Shown: positions 9,849 to 17,551 of the stretch, piece after piece
Layout: the number at the start of each line of letters is the position of its first letter
Numbering within the stretch: position 1 is the first letter of the stretch
Origin: Parcubacteria group bacterium M6-OD1-3
Lineage (GTDB): Bacteria > Patescibacteriota > Minisyncoccia > Moranbacterales > UBA9337
NCBI GenBank assembly: GCA_003056165.1
Contig: LSNR01000010.1
Location: 1-38,611, forward strand
Direction: 5' to 3'
Length of the DNA: 38,611 bases
Translations under genes and position numbers: made by a program
The notes under the pieces: generated by a model
Told to the model about the DNA's origin: nothing
Seen by the model: only the letters and a program-made list of their open reading frames with translations
The model's database searches: none

Positions 9849-11009
9849 ATGAGAAAGTTATTTATTGTGTCTACAGTGGTGTTGTTTTTATTAATAACAT
9901 CATTTTTGGTATATAAATTTATTTTAAAAAAAGATAATACTTTCTCTGAAATTCCTTCAGAAAAAAAATCTATAAAATCTGAAGAAAATAAAGTAAAGAA
10001 AGAAAACACAGATCAGTCTAGCGTTGAGAAAACTCTCGTTCAAGGTGAAATAAAAAAGATTGCTGACAACGGAGTGTTTTTTCCAGTTGTAGATGAGACT
10101 AAAAATAAGATAAAATATTATAGTAAAAATGAAGGAGGTTTTTGGGAAATTTCTTTTGACGGATCGTTTAAGAAGAAAATTGTTGATGAAAAGTTTTCAA
10201 ATTTGAATGCTATTATTTGGTCGCCAGATAAAAAAAATATTATTTTAAAAATAAATAGTGATTTCTATAATTATAAATATGGAGAAACTCCTAAAAAAAT
10301 TAAAGATAATATAAGCTATTTAGTGTGGTCAAATTTAGGGGATAAAATTATTTATATTTATAGAAATATAAATACGAATGAAAAAGAAATAAATATCGCA
10401 GATATGAATGGAGGTAACTGGAAAAAACTTGTAAATATTGAAAATGATAAGAATATGCTTTTTGCAATTCCACAAACTTCATTAGTAGTTTTTGGGAGCA
10501 AAGCCAACTCTCAAATAAAAACAAATTTTAAGGCTATTAGTATTGTTGGTGGGAGTGTGGATAATATAATTAAAGGTAAGTTCGGGGCGGACTATGTATG
10601 GTCACCAAATGGTGAGAAATTTATTATTAGCTCGGTCATAGAAAAGAATGGAAATAATATGGCTTTGGAGACAGGTAAGACAAACAAAACTGAAGAGTTT
10701 GTTAATTTAAATTTTCCGACATTAGCCTCAAAATGTGTTTGGACTAAAAATAATAAAACTATATATTGTGCTTTAGCATCTGGTATTCCAGAAGACGCAA
10801 TTATGCCAAATGATTATCAATCAAAAAAGTTTTATACAGTGGATTCTTTTTGGAAAATAGATACGGAGACTGGAAAAAAAGACAGGGTTGTTAAAATGGA
10901 TGATATAACTGAAAAAATAGATGCCACTAATTTATTTTTATCACCCAATGAAGATATTCTATTTTTTATAAACAGAAGAAATGACAGTTTATATAGAATA
11001 ACATTGTAG
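9849..11009 (+). CDS. Membrane-anchored TolB-like beta-propeller protein
   Basis: A 386-residue protein with an N-terminal signal anchor (about 4-25) and a Lys/Glu-rich linker to about residue 60. A propeller follows. Its blades show the PD40/TolB signature: IIWSPDKKNIIL, LVWSNLGDKIIYIY, YVWSPNGEKFIISS, CVWTKNNKTIYCAL and FLSPNEDILFFIN. Such propellers usually bind protein partners rather than catalyse. It lies 92 bases after the large surface protein and on the same strand, at the end of the secretion block, so it may be a periplasm-like or surface accessory factor of that apparatus. I see no terminator between it and the convergent gene 18 bases further on. Confidence 0.75.
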   Translation: MRKLFIVSTVVLFLLITSFLVYKFILKKDNTFSEIPSEKKSIKSEENKVKKENTDQSSVEKTLVQGEIKKIADNGVFFPVVDETKNKIKYYSKNEGGFWEISFDGSFKKKIVDEKFSNLNAIIWSPDKKNIILKINSDFYNYKYGETPKKIKDNISYLVWSNLGDKIIYIYRNINTNEKEINIADMNGGNWKKLVNIENDKNMLFAIPQTSLVVFGSKANSQIKTNFKAISIVGGSVDNIIKGKFGADYVWSPNGEKFIISSVIEKNGNNMALETGKTNKTEEFVNLNFPTLASKCVWTKNNKTIYCALASGIPEDAIMPNDYQSKKFYTVDSFWKIDTETGKKDRVVKMDDITEKIDATNLFLSPNEDILFFINRRNDSLYRITL

Positions 11010-11027
11010 TATAATTTTTGGTTGATG

Positions 11028-12257
11028 TTAAATTGATTTATTTAGGGATGATTTTTTTAACATTATTCCTGCAAAAATAATTATCCAAAAGATTAAAAAT
11101 AAGTCATTTTTCCAAATAGGAGTGTCGGCAATACCGTAAATGAGAATATAAAGAATAATAGTTAGCAAAATAGATGCTAACTTTTTTTGTTGTTGATCTG
11201 GGGAATGAGAGATGATATTTATTTGTCTCTTCATCCACAAAATTATCAGCCATAAAAAACCGACAAAACCCAATAATCCACAATGTAACCAAAAAGCTAA
11301 ATATAAATTATGCGGTTGAGGAACCGCCCATTCTGGATAAGGTAAAAAATATTTTTGGTAATTTAAGTATTTTTCTTGAAAATTATTAGCACCAATTCCT
11401 ATTAACCAGTTGTTGGATAAAATTTTTCCAGCTGATTTCCAGATGGCAACTCGCGATATTAAAGAAGAATTATTTATTGGATTAATCAGGTTTTGAAATT
11501 TGGGATTATTAAATTGACTGACAATAATTATTGATAATAATAGTAGGAATAATATAAAGTATTTAAAAAGGAAGAATGGTTTCTTAGTGGAGAAAATTAA
11601 TAAAAAACTTCCCAATATCGCTAGCCATGTTGCATAAGAATAAGTCAAATAAATAGCTGATAATAGAATTATTGTTGCTAAAATATTAAACGACAAACTC
11701 AAAGACAATGCGTGATTTTTAAAACTTGATTTCAAATTGTAAAAAGCGATTATTAAACCGGGTGCTAAACACATTGCCAAGTAATTTGGTGACAAATAAA
11801 AAGCAGACAAACGATGGTCATAAGTTGTTTTATCAAAAACGAAATATAAAATGGCAACTAAAGATATGCTGAAAGTTGAATAATAAATAGTTTGTAATAT
11901 ATTGTTAACGATAATTTGTTTTTTTGCTGTAAGATATATTATAAATCCAAAGAGTAATGGTAAAATAATCCAAGTTATGATAATACCCCAGTTGTGTAAT
12001 TGATTGTCGTTAAATATTGTAGAAATAATTACACCAATTAAAATTAAAAAGATTGGAATTGTATATTTAAAATTTAAAAGAAAGAGCTCTATTTTTTTAA
12101 AATCCGGTTTTGTTAATAGCCACCAAAAAACAGTTATAATCATTAAACAATCCAAGATATTCATTGGTACATTAAAAAATTTAAACTTTATTAGATAAAG
12201 CGGTGTTGCAAAGACAGTGAGATAGATAAAATTTTGTAAATTAAAAAGTTTTTTCAT
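11028..12257 (-). CDS. O-antigen ligase/polymerase family membrane protein (second of pair)
   Basis: A 409-residue protein with about eleven membrane segments and the large extracytoplasmic loop of the Wzy/WaaL superfamily (Wzy_C). Family-typical sequences are LIGIGANNFQEKYLNY and PQPHNLYLAFWLHCGLLGF, with the His expected for glycan transfer. Such enzymes polymerise or ligate lipid-linked glycans on the outer face of the membrane. Its ATG overlaps the last 17 bases of the upstream paralogue in a different frame, so the two are translationally coupled. No glycosyltransferases lie nearby, so the substrate (cell-surface polysaccharide or glycoprotein) is unknown. Confidence 0.85.
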   Translation of the reverse strand: MKKLFNLQNFIYLTVFATPLYLIKFKFFNVPMNILDCLMIITVFWWLLTKPDFKKIELFLLNFKYTIPIFLILIGVIISTIFNDNQLHNWGIIITWIILPLLFGFIIYLTAKKQIIVNNILQTIYYSTFSISLVAILYFVFDKTTYDHRLSAFYLSPNYLAMCLAPGLIIAFYNLKSSFKNHALSLSLSFNILATIILLSAIYLTYSYATWLAILGSFLLIFSTKKPFFLFKYFILFLLLLSIIIVSQFNNPKFQNLINPINNSSLISRVAIWKSAGKILSNNWLIGIGANNFQEKYLNYQKYFLPYPEWAVPQPHNLYLAFWLHCGLLGFVGFLWLIILWMKRQINIISHSPDQQQKKLASILLTIILYILIYGIADTPIWKNDLFLIFWIIIFAGIMLKKSSLNKSI

Positions 12258-13578
12258 TATTTTGTCGCGGTGTTAAACTAATTAGCAATATAATCAAAGG
12301 CAGAATATGAACAGAGAAAATTGCAGTTTCAAAAAGAGAATGAATAGAAAAAACTATTAATCCAGAAGCGATGCCAAGGCATAGGATGTTATTATATTGT
12401 AAAAATTTGCGAGTTGTTTTTAATATGGAAATAATTAAAATTAACAACCAAATTAAGGCATTTGGGATTCCGGTTTCGGAAGCGATGTCAAAAAAAGCGT
12501 TATGAGAATAAATTGGTTCGCGGTATTCGGCGGAAGGTTTTATCGTTGAGGCATAATTTCCCAAACCAACCCCCAAAATAGGATTATTTAAAATAACAGT
12601 AATTGATTGATGCCAAGTTTGTAATCTGTCAACATTGGAACCTTCATTTAAATTAAAGCTGGAAAACAGGCGTTGAGTTGCCGGATTTGGAATAATGAAA
12701 AATAGAATCATGAAAATTAAGATTAACTTAAGAAAAAAAAGTTTTTTTACGGGAATGTTCTTCGCAGATGTTTTTTTGCTAGATACCATTTGATAGGAAT
12801 AGAATGGAAGAAAACCTTTTTGTCTTAGAAAAAATATTGCGAAAAATAACAATCCTATCAATAATCCTAAATATCCACCACGTGAGAAGGTTAAAATGTC
12901 TGCTAATAAAATGATTAAAAATAAAAAACCGAAATGCCTAAAAGTTGAAGGTTTAAATATATAGAGGCTAAGTGAAATTGGGGCAGTTATTCCCAGATAA
13001 AATGCAAACATATGTGGATCGGGAAAAAAAGCCGTAGCTCGCAAAAGCGTGTGGCCACTAATGTTTACTAACCAGCTGGGATTTTCTAAAACGGCTTCAG
13101 CGAATGAATTTCCTAAAAAAGGAATGATTATTCTCGACCAAAATGAATATACTTTGTCAATTCCAAAAAAGAATTGAGCTATAAATTGAAGAAGTCCGAT
13201 TATGGCGGACAATCCCGATCCCCAAACCAAAAATTTTAATAATTTTAAAGACAAATCTTTCGTTCGCAAAAATAAATCGCTAATTATAAAATAGAGTGGA
13301 AATATGGATAATAGAAAAAGTAATTTTCTAATACCCCAATGAATATTTCCTGCGAAGAATAAGGAGAAAATATTTAGTAACAAAAATGAAATAATTAAAA
13401 TAGTAACCAAATTGAAAGGAATGAATATTTTCTTATTTTTTAATCCTTGCAATAACCACAGTAAGAAAATAAGTGGAATAATAATTCGTATCGAAGCCAA
13501 ATCGATACCTTCAAGCGGATTGAGGGCGATTTGAAAAGGTAGATATAAAAAGAATAGCAATAATATTTTTTCTAACAT
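12241..13578 (-). CDS. O-antigen ligase/polymerase family membrane protein (first of pair)
   Basis: A 445-residue polytopic protein, about twelve membrane segments, with the Wzy_C region containing ILGVGLGNYAS, REPIYSHNAFFDIASETGIPN and a long extracytoplasmic loop. These are the hallmarks of O-antigen ligases and polymerases. It is distinct in sequence from the overlapping downstream gene, so the pair look like ancient paralogues or a functional ligase/polymerase couple rather than a recent duplication. The gene begins about 230 bases from the divergently oriented mutM. A loop segment near residues 260-275 is basic (KKTSAKNIPVKK), consistent with a cytoplasmic loop. Confidence 0.86.
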   Translation of the reverse strand: MLEKILLLFFLYLPFQIALNPLEGIDLASIRIIIPLIFLLWLLQGLKNKKIFIPFNLVTILIISFLLLNIFSLFFAGNIHWGIRKLLFLLSIFPLYFIISDLFLRTKDLSLKLLKFLVWGSGLSAIIGLLQFIAQFFFGIDKVYSFWSRIIIPFLGNSFAEAVLENPSWLVNISGHTLLRATAFFPDPHMFAFYLGITAPISLSLYIFKPSTFRHFGFLFLIILLADILTFSRGGYLGLLIGLLFFAIFFLRQKGFLPFYSYQMVSSKKTSAKNIPVKKLFFLKLILIFMILFFIIPNPATQRLFSSFNLNEGSNVDRLQTWHQSITVILNNPILGVGLGNYASTIKPSAEYREPIYSHNAFFDIASETGIPNALIWLLILIISILKTTRKFLQYNNILCLGIASGLIVFSIHSLFETAIFSVHILPLIILLISLTPRQNNEKTF

Positions 13579-13612
13579 AGTAGTAATACTATTTTATAGC
13601 TTGTTTCCTTTG

Positions 13613-13640
13613 TTGCCAAGGGTTGTTAATTAGTTATAAT
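13613..13640 (+). promoter_or_regulatory. Putative sigma-70 promoter ahead of mutM
   Basis: TTGCCA at 13613-13618 and a perfect TATAAT at 13635-13640, separated by 16 bases, point toward mutM. Transcription would start near 13647, about nine bases before the perfect 34-nt palindrome, placing that palindrome at the start of the message. A 160-base leader before mutM would result, so a second promoter closer to the gene (a TATACT at 13747-13752 with a poor -35) cannot be excluded. Confidence 0.5.
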
Positions 13641-13655
13641 GTATATTCTTTTATT

Positions 13656-13689
13656 TTGCTATCTACAAAGTTAACTTTGTAGATAGCAA
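13656..13689. repeat. Perfect 34-nt palindrome between divergent genes
   Basis: Two 17-base arms (TTGCTATCTACAAAGTT and its exact reverse complement) with no spacer. It lies in the 227-base divergent region between the O-antigen ligase gene and mutM, just downstream of the best promoter match. It could be a repressor operator, a leader hairpin or a mobile palindrome. It has no T-run after it, so it is not a good intrinsic terminator in either direction. Confidence 0.85.
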
Positions 13690-13805
13690 TTGCTAATGAT
13701 TATTATGTATAAACATTTAAAATTTTAATATATTTTTAATTTAGAGTATACTAAATAACAGCATCAATGGTTAACTGAAAAATCAATTTAAATAATATAA
13801 AAAAT

Positions 13806-14729
13806 ATGCCTGAATTACCTGAGGTGGAGACAATTCGTCGAGGTTTACGTCCGAGAATTATATCTAAGAAAATTAAAAAAATTATAATCAAAAAACCGAA
13901 TTTAATAAAACAATCCAGGCGATTTTTTTGTATGCGATTAGTAAGTAATTCTTTTATAGATGTTCAGCGAATTGGAAAATTATTGATTTTTCCTCTTGAA
14001 AAATTGAATAAGAAAAAAGAGAAACAATTTTTACTAATTCATTTAAAAATGACCGGACAGTTAGTCTATTGCGATGAAAAAAATTTTACGGCGGGTGGAC
14101 ACGCTAATTCTCGAGCGGAAGAAGAGTTATTTTTAAAAGATAAGCGAGAGGATTTTTGTCACCCGGGAAAATATACGCATATAATTTTTGAATTTGTGGA
14201 TAATTCAAAATTATTTTTTAATGACTTACGACAATTTGGTTACTTGAAAGTAGTAAATGAAACGGAATTAAAAGAAATTAAATCAAAATTTGGTATTGAA
14301 CCAGGTCAAAAGAACTTTACTTGGCAAAATTTTCAAGAAATTATTAAAGTAAAGAAGCAAGCCAATATTAAGGCGTTACTTTTAAATCAAGAAATAATTT
14401 CCGGTTTGGGAAATATTTATGTGGACGAAAGTTTGTTTGATGCAAAGATAAATCCACAACGAAAAGCAGGTTCTTTGGGAAAAAAAGAACAAAAAGCCTT
14501 GTTTAGATCTATTCAAAAAATAATCAAACAAGCCTTAAAATACAATGGCACAACTTTTAGTGATTTTATTGATGCTCGTGGAAAACGAGGAAATTTTAAA
14601 CAGAAATTAAAAGTTTATAGCAGACAAAACAAAAAATGTAAGCGATGTAAAAAAGGTGTCATCCAAAAAATAAAAGTCGCTGGTCGTGGCACACACTTTT
14701 GTCCTAGCTGTCAAAAATATCCACTTTGA
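13806..14729 (+). CDS. mutM: Formamidopyrimidine-DNA glycosylase
   Basis: A 307-residue base-excision repair enzyme removing oxidised purines and nicking the strand. It opens with MPELPEVETIRRGLRP, giving the catalytic Pro2 and Glu3. The active-site Lys equivalent is near residue 58 (RIGKLL), and IHLKMTGQL and LFFNDLRQFGYL are conserved core strands. LGNIYVDE marks the helix-two-turn-helix region. The C-terminal zinc finger has Cys278, Cys281, Cys299 and Cys302 with the DNA-binding Arg294. It is about 30 residues longer than usual. Part of the excess is a charged loop after GGH (about 98-118), whose DNA shows short nested inverted repeats (14092-14097 with 14160-14165, and 14109-14113 with 14145-14149). 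Confidence 0.97.
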   Translation: MPELPEVETIRRGLRPRIISKKIKKIIIKKPNLIKQSRRFFCMRLVSNSFIDVQRIGKLLIFPLEKLNKKKEKQFLLIHLKMTGQLVYCDEKNFTAGGHANSRAEEELFLKDKREDFCHPGKYTHIIFEFVDNSKLFFNDLRQFGYLKVVNETELKEIKSKFGIEPGQKNFTWQNFQEIIKVKKQANIKALLLNQEIISGLGNIYVDESLFDAKINPQRKAGSLGKKEQKALFRSIQKIIKQALKYNGTTFSDFIDARGKRGNFKQKLKVYSRQNKKCKRCKKGVIQKIKVAGRGTHFCPSCQKYPL

Positions 14730-14787
14730 GTTTTGCTCGATTTGTTGTAGAATAAGTTTAAGTAAATTAACTTAAAATAAAAATACT

Positions 14788-15951
14788 ATGACTAAAAAAC
14801 AAAAAATAATTGTTGCTATAGGAGCAATATTGTTGGCGGGAATAATGGTGTATATTGTTTCTGGTAGGGATATTGTTCGCAAAAATAGAATATCTCAAAT
14901 TAAGGCGGAGAATAAACAAGAAATGAAGAAAACTCCCTCTAACGAACCTCTTAATGAAAAAAATGTTAGTCCAATTTCTGGACTAGCTTGTGATAATTGG
15001 AATCGTCGAGCTTTGGCGGTAATGCAACCAGCAGATGTAACAGCACGACCAGCGGCTGGTTTTTCTCAAGCTGATATGGTTATTGAAATGCCTGTGATTA
15101 CTGCATCAGTAACTCGTTTGATGGCAATATATATTTGCAACACACCAAAAGAAGTTGGTTCAATGAGGAGTGCTCGACATGATTTTATTCATTTAGCCAA
15201 AGGTCTTGATGCAATTTTTGCTTCTTGGGGAAGATCAGAGTCACATTATGAAAATAGTAAGATAGGATTAGCTAAGGGAATTTTGGACAGAGGTGAAATA
15301 GAAAATATCAATTGTAATGGTGATGCTGGAAAATCAGCTAATGCTTGTTTAACAAATCCCTGTTTTAGAAAAGCTGGGATGAAAAGAGGTGTTGATAGTG
15401 GATATGCTCACCCTCAGGAATTCTGGAATTGCGCTAAGGATTTTGGGTATAGAATGGAAAATAATTTCATTGGATATCCTCATCAAAAAGAAGCTCCCTT
15501 GTCTGAAAGACCGAAAAGCGGTCATTTAAGGGTAGCTTTTGCAGGATTATTTGCTGTTGATTATGATTATGATCAAAAGACTAATACTTATTTGCGAACT
15601 TGGGGTAAGAAGATAGACAGGGATAGAAATAATAACAAAAGAATTGCTCCCAAAAATGTTGTTGTGTTAATTGCAAAATCAGAGCAGGTTGAGGGGCAAT
15701 ATAATAATGTTCAATTAGGTGATCCTTGGTATGATACTACCGACACAGGGGAGGCATATTATTATATGAATGGGAAAGAATATCGTGGAACATGGAAAAA
15801 AGATAAATCTGATATTGCTAGCAAATTGTATTTTTATGATGAAAATGGTGAAGAAATTAAATTTGTTCCTGGTCAAATTTGGGTGGAAATATTGGAACCG
15901 GGGCAAAGATTAAAATGGAGTACATCCTCTTTGACTAAACTTACACAATAA
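14788..15951 (+). CDS. DUF3048 domain protein, membrane anchored
   Basis: A 387-residue protein with an N-terminal signal anchor (about 7-26), a short polar linker, and then a DUF3048 (YerB-like) domain starting near SPISGLACDN. Conserved stretches include RALAVMQPADVTARPAAGF, ADMVIEMPVITASVTRLMA and VGSMRSARHDFIHLA, and a C-terminal half matching the paired DUF3048_C region (about 250-385, ending WVEILEPGQRLKW). The family is widespread in Gram-positives and CPR, is extracytoplasmic, and has no firmly established role. It lies 58 bases after mutM and 23 bases before holA on the same strand. Confidence 0.88.
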   Translation: MTKKQKIIVAIGAILLAGIMVYIVSGRDIVRKNRISQIKAENKQEMKKTPSNEPLNEKNVSPISGLACDNWNRRALAVMQPADVTARPAAGFSQADMVIEMPVITASVTRLMAIYICNTPKEVGSMRSARHDFIHLAKGLDAIFASWGRSESHYENSKIGLAKGILDRGEIENINCNGDAGKSANACLTNPCFRKAGMKRGVDSGYAHPQEFWNCAKDFGYRMENNFIGYPHQKEAPLSERPKSGHLRVAFAGLFAVDYDYDQKTNTYLRTWGKKIDRDRNNNKRIAPKNVVVLIAKSEQVEGQYNNVQLGDPWYDTTDTGEAYYYMNGKEYRGTWKKDKSDIASKLYFYDENGEEIKFVPGQIWVEILEPGQRLKWSTSSLTKLTQ

Positions 15952-15974
15952 ATTAATTTAAGATAGAACTTCTT

Positions 15975-16937
15975 ATGTTAATATTTTTATATGGCGAAGA
16001 TAGTTTTAGCTCTAGTGAAAAACTTCGGCAGATAAAAGAAAATTTTTTAAAAAACAATCCGGAGGCAACTTCGGTTGTTTTTGATTTTGATGAAAAAAAT
16101 TTTAATCTAAGTAAGATTAAAAGTGTTATTGGAGCCGGTGGATTATTTTCGACGAAAAAAAACATTCTTTTGAAAAATATTTTCTCAAATATAAATAAAG
16201 TCGAGCAAGATGAATTATTGAATTATTTGGAAATTGAAAAAAATATTTTTTCCGATAAAGATTTGTTCTTGATTTTACGGGAAGAAACCAACCCTCGAAA
16301 AAATAATAAATTATTTAAATTTTTATTAAATAATTCGAAAGTTGAGGAATTTGTGAAAAAACAAGGAATACAACTGGAAAAATGGATTGAAATGAAGGTG
16401 AATAAAAATAATTTGCAAATTGAAAAAGAGGCGATTAATGAATTAATGATATATACGGGTGAAAATATGTGGCGTTTGAATAATGAGATTAAAAAATTGC
16501 AAAATTATAAAGAAGAAAAAGATACAATAACAAGAGATGATATTGAAAAAATAGTCAGTTCTGGGGCGGAGGTAAATATTTTTGAAACAATTGAAGCTCT
16601 TTCGCAGGGAAATAAAAAGCGTGCTTTGCAAATGTTACATAACCAATTAAAACAAGGAAGTGACCCGTTCTATATTTTGTCGATGTATGTTTATCAATGC
16701 CGTAATTTGTTAAAAATAGCTGGTTTCTATTTCCAAGGAATTTCCGATCAATATGAAATCGCTAAGCTGGCAAAAGTGCATCCTTTTGTCGCACAAAAAG
16801 GAATACAACAACTGAGAACGACTAATTTGTCTCATTTGAAAAAAATTTATAAAAAACTTGAACAAATAGATGAAGATGCTAAAATCGGCAAGGCGGATAT
16901 CAAATTATTGTTGGATAAATTGGTAGCAAGTGTTTAA
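15975..16937 (+). CDS. holA: DNA polymerase III delta subunit
   Basis: A 320-residue clamp-loader subunit. It opens with MLIFLYGEDSFSSSEKLRQI, the usual start of HolA, has the degenerate AAA+ fold with the TNPRKNNKLFKFL region, and ends with the helical collar domain (ALSQGNKKRALQMLHNQLKQG and FYILSMYVYQCRNLLKIA, both typical). It opens the sliding clamp for loading onto DNA together with the gamma/tau and delta-prime subunits. Length is near the family norm. It converges on rpsT, and the two share a bidirectional terminator. holA next to rpsT is a common bacterial arrangement, which supports both calls. Confidence 0.93.
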   Translation: MLIFLYGEDSFSSSEKLRQIKENFLKNNPEATSVVFDFDEKNFNLSKIKSVIGAGGLFSTKKNILLKNIFSNINKVEQDELLNYLEIEKNIFSDKDLFLILREETNPRKNNKLFKFLLNNSKVEEFVKKQGIQLEKWIEMKVNKNNLQIEKEAINELMIYTGENMWRLNNEIKKLQNYKEEKDTITRDDIEKIVSSGAEVNIFETIEALSQGNKKRALQMLHNQLKQGSDPFYILSMYVYQCRNLLKIAGFYFQGISDQYEIAKLAKVHPFVAQKGIQQLRTTNLSHLKKIYKKLEQIDEDAKIGKADIKLLLDKLVASV

Positions 16938-16983
16938 AAAACAACCATTTTAATACGGTCGTATTAAAGTGGTTGTTTTTTTG
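16936..16983. terminator. Bidirectional intrinsic terminator between holA and rpsT
   Basis: A roughly 21-bp stem (one G-T wobble) with a four-base loop at 16957-16960. It is flanked by six A on the left and seven T on the right, so it can stop transcription from either side. It begins inside the holA stop codon and lies 12 bases from the rpsT stop. Confidence 0.93.
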
Positions 16984-16994
16984 AGTTCAATGTT

Positions 16995-17267
16995 TTATTT
17001 TTTCCGAGAAAGTTCTTTAACTGCTTTGTTTAGTCTTGATTTGTAACGAGCAGCGGTATTTTTTTTGAGAACCTTTTTTTGTGTCGCTTTGTCTAAAGCT
17101 TTAAGGGTCTTTTTAAGCAACTCTTCCGCTAGCTTTGCCTTTTTTGCAATAATTGCTTCGCGAGTTTTCTTTATTGCTCCACGATAAACACCTCTGATTT
17201 TTTTATTTTTCAAAGTTTTTCGAGTAGTTACTCGCACATATTTTTTCGCTGAATTTTTAATCGGCAT
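16995..17267 (-). CDS. rpsT: 30S ribosomal protein S20
   Basis: A 90-residue, strongly basic, all-helical protein starting MPIKNSAKKYVRVTTRKT and containing the ALDKATQKKVLKKNTAARYKS segment (KKGVIHKNTAARKKSRL in classical S20). It binds the 5' domain of 16S rRNA early in small-subunit assembly. Length matches the family. It is transcribed alone, away from groEL and toward holA. Confidence 0.95.
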   Translation of the reverse strand: MPIKNSAKKYVRVTTRKTLKNKKIRGVYRGAIKKTREAIIAKKAKLAEELLKKTLKALDKATQKKVLKKNTAARYKSRLNKAVKELSRKK

Positions 17268-17382
17268 ATAGTTATTGTCTTTAAATAATTAAAAGATTAA
17301 TGTTAAACGGTATTTCCAAACTTATTATTTTAATGTTTAGAGAATATCACAAAGATAATTTTTTAGCAAGAGGTGGGGAGTC

Positions 17383-17411
17383 TTGACTAATAGGAAAAAT
17401 TTTAATAGAAT
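17383..17411 (+). promoter_or_regulatory. groEL promoter (sigma-70 type)
   Basis: TTGACT at 17383-17388 and TAGAAT at 17406-17411 with the ideal 17-base spacer. Each hexamer is one base from consensus. The expected start near 17418 falls inside the CIRCE element, so bound HrcA would block initiation. Confidence 0.85.
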
Positions 17412-17414
17412 AAA

Positions 17415-17441
17415 TTAGCAGTTGAGAAGTTAGAGTGCTAA
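17415..17441 (+). promoter_or_regulatory. CIRCE operator (HrcA-binding) upstream of groEL
   Basis: The arms are TTAGCAGTT (17415-17423) and GAGTGCTAA (17433-17441), nine bases apart. The established CIRCE consensus is TTAGCACTC-N9-GAGTGCTAA. The right arm is perfect, the left has two changes and the spacer is exact. It overlaps the predicted transcription start, as in Gram-positive groE operons. The hrcA gene is not in the window. Confidence 0.9.
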
Positions 17442-17551
17442 CTTAGATTAGAATTTAAAAAATAAATTATTATTTAATTAAAGCAAGCCGTTTATCAATT
17501 ATTTTTTTAAAATCTTTTAAAATAATTGATGTCAGTTTGCAATTTAAGATT

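Noticed and set aside
14092-14165. Nested short inverted repeats in the mutM loop, as a further palindromic insert
   Set aside because: The stems are only 5-6 bp and unequally spaced, and many CPR MutM proteins have a variable loop here, so I mention it in the gene entry but do not claim an insert.
14727-14729. TGA read as an amino acid (code 25, as in Gracilibacteria or SR1)
   Set aside because: HypE ends precisely at its invariant PRIC before a TGA, and mutM and other genes have normal lengths with TGA as stop.
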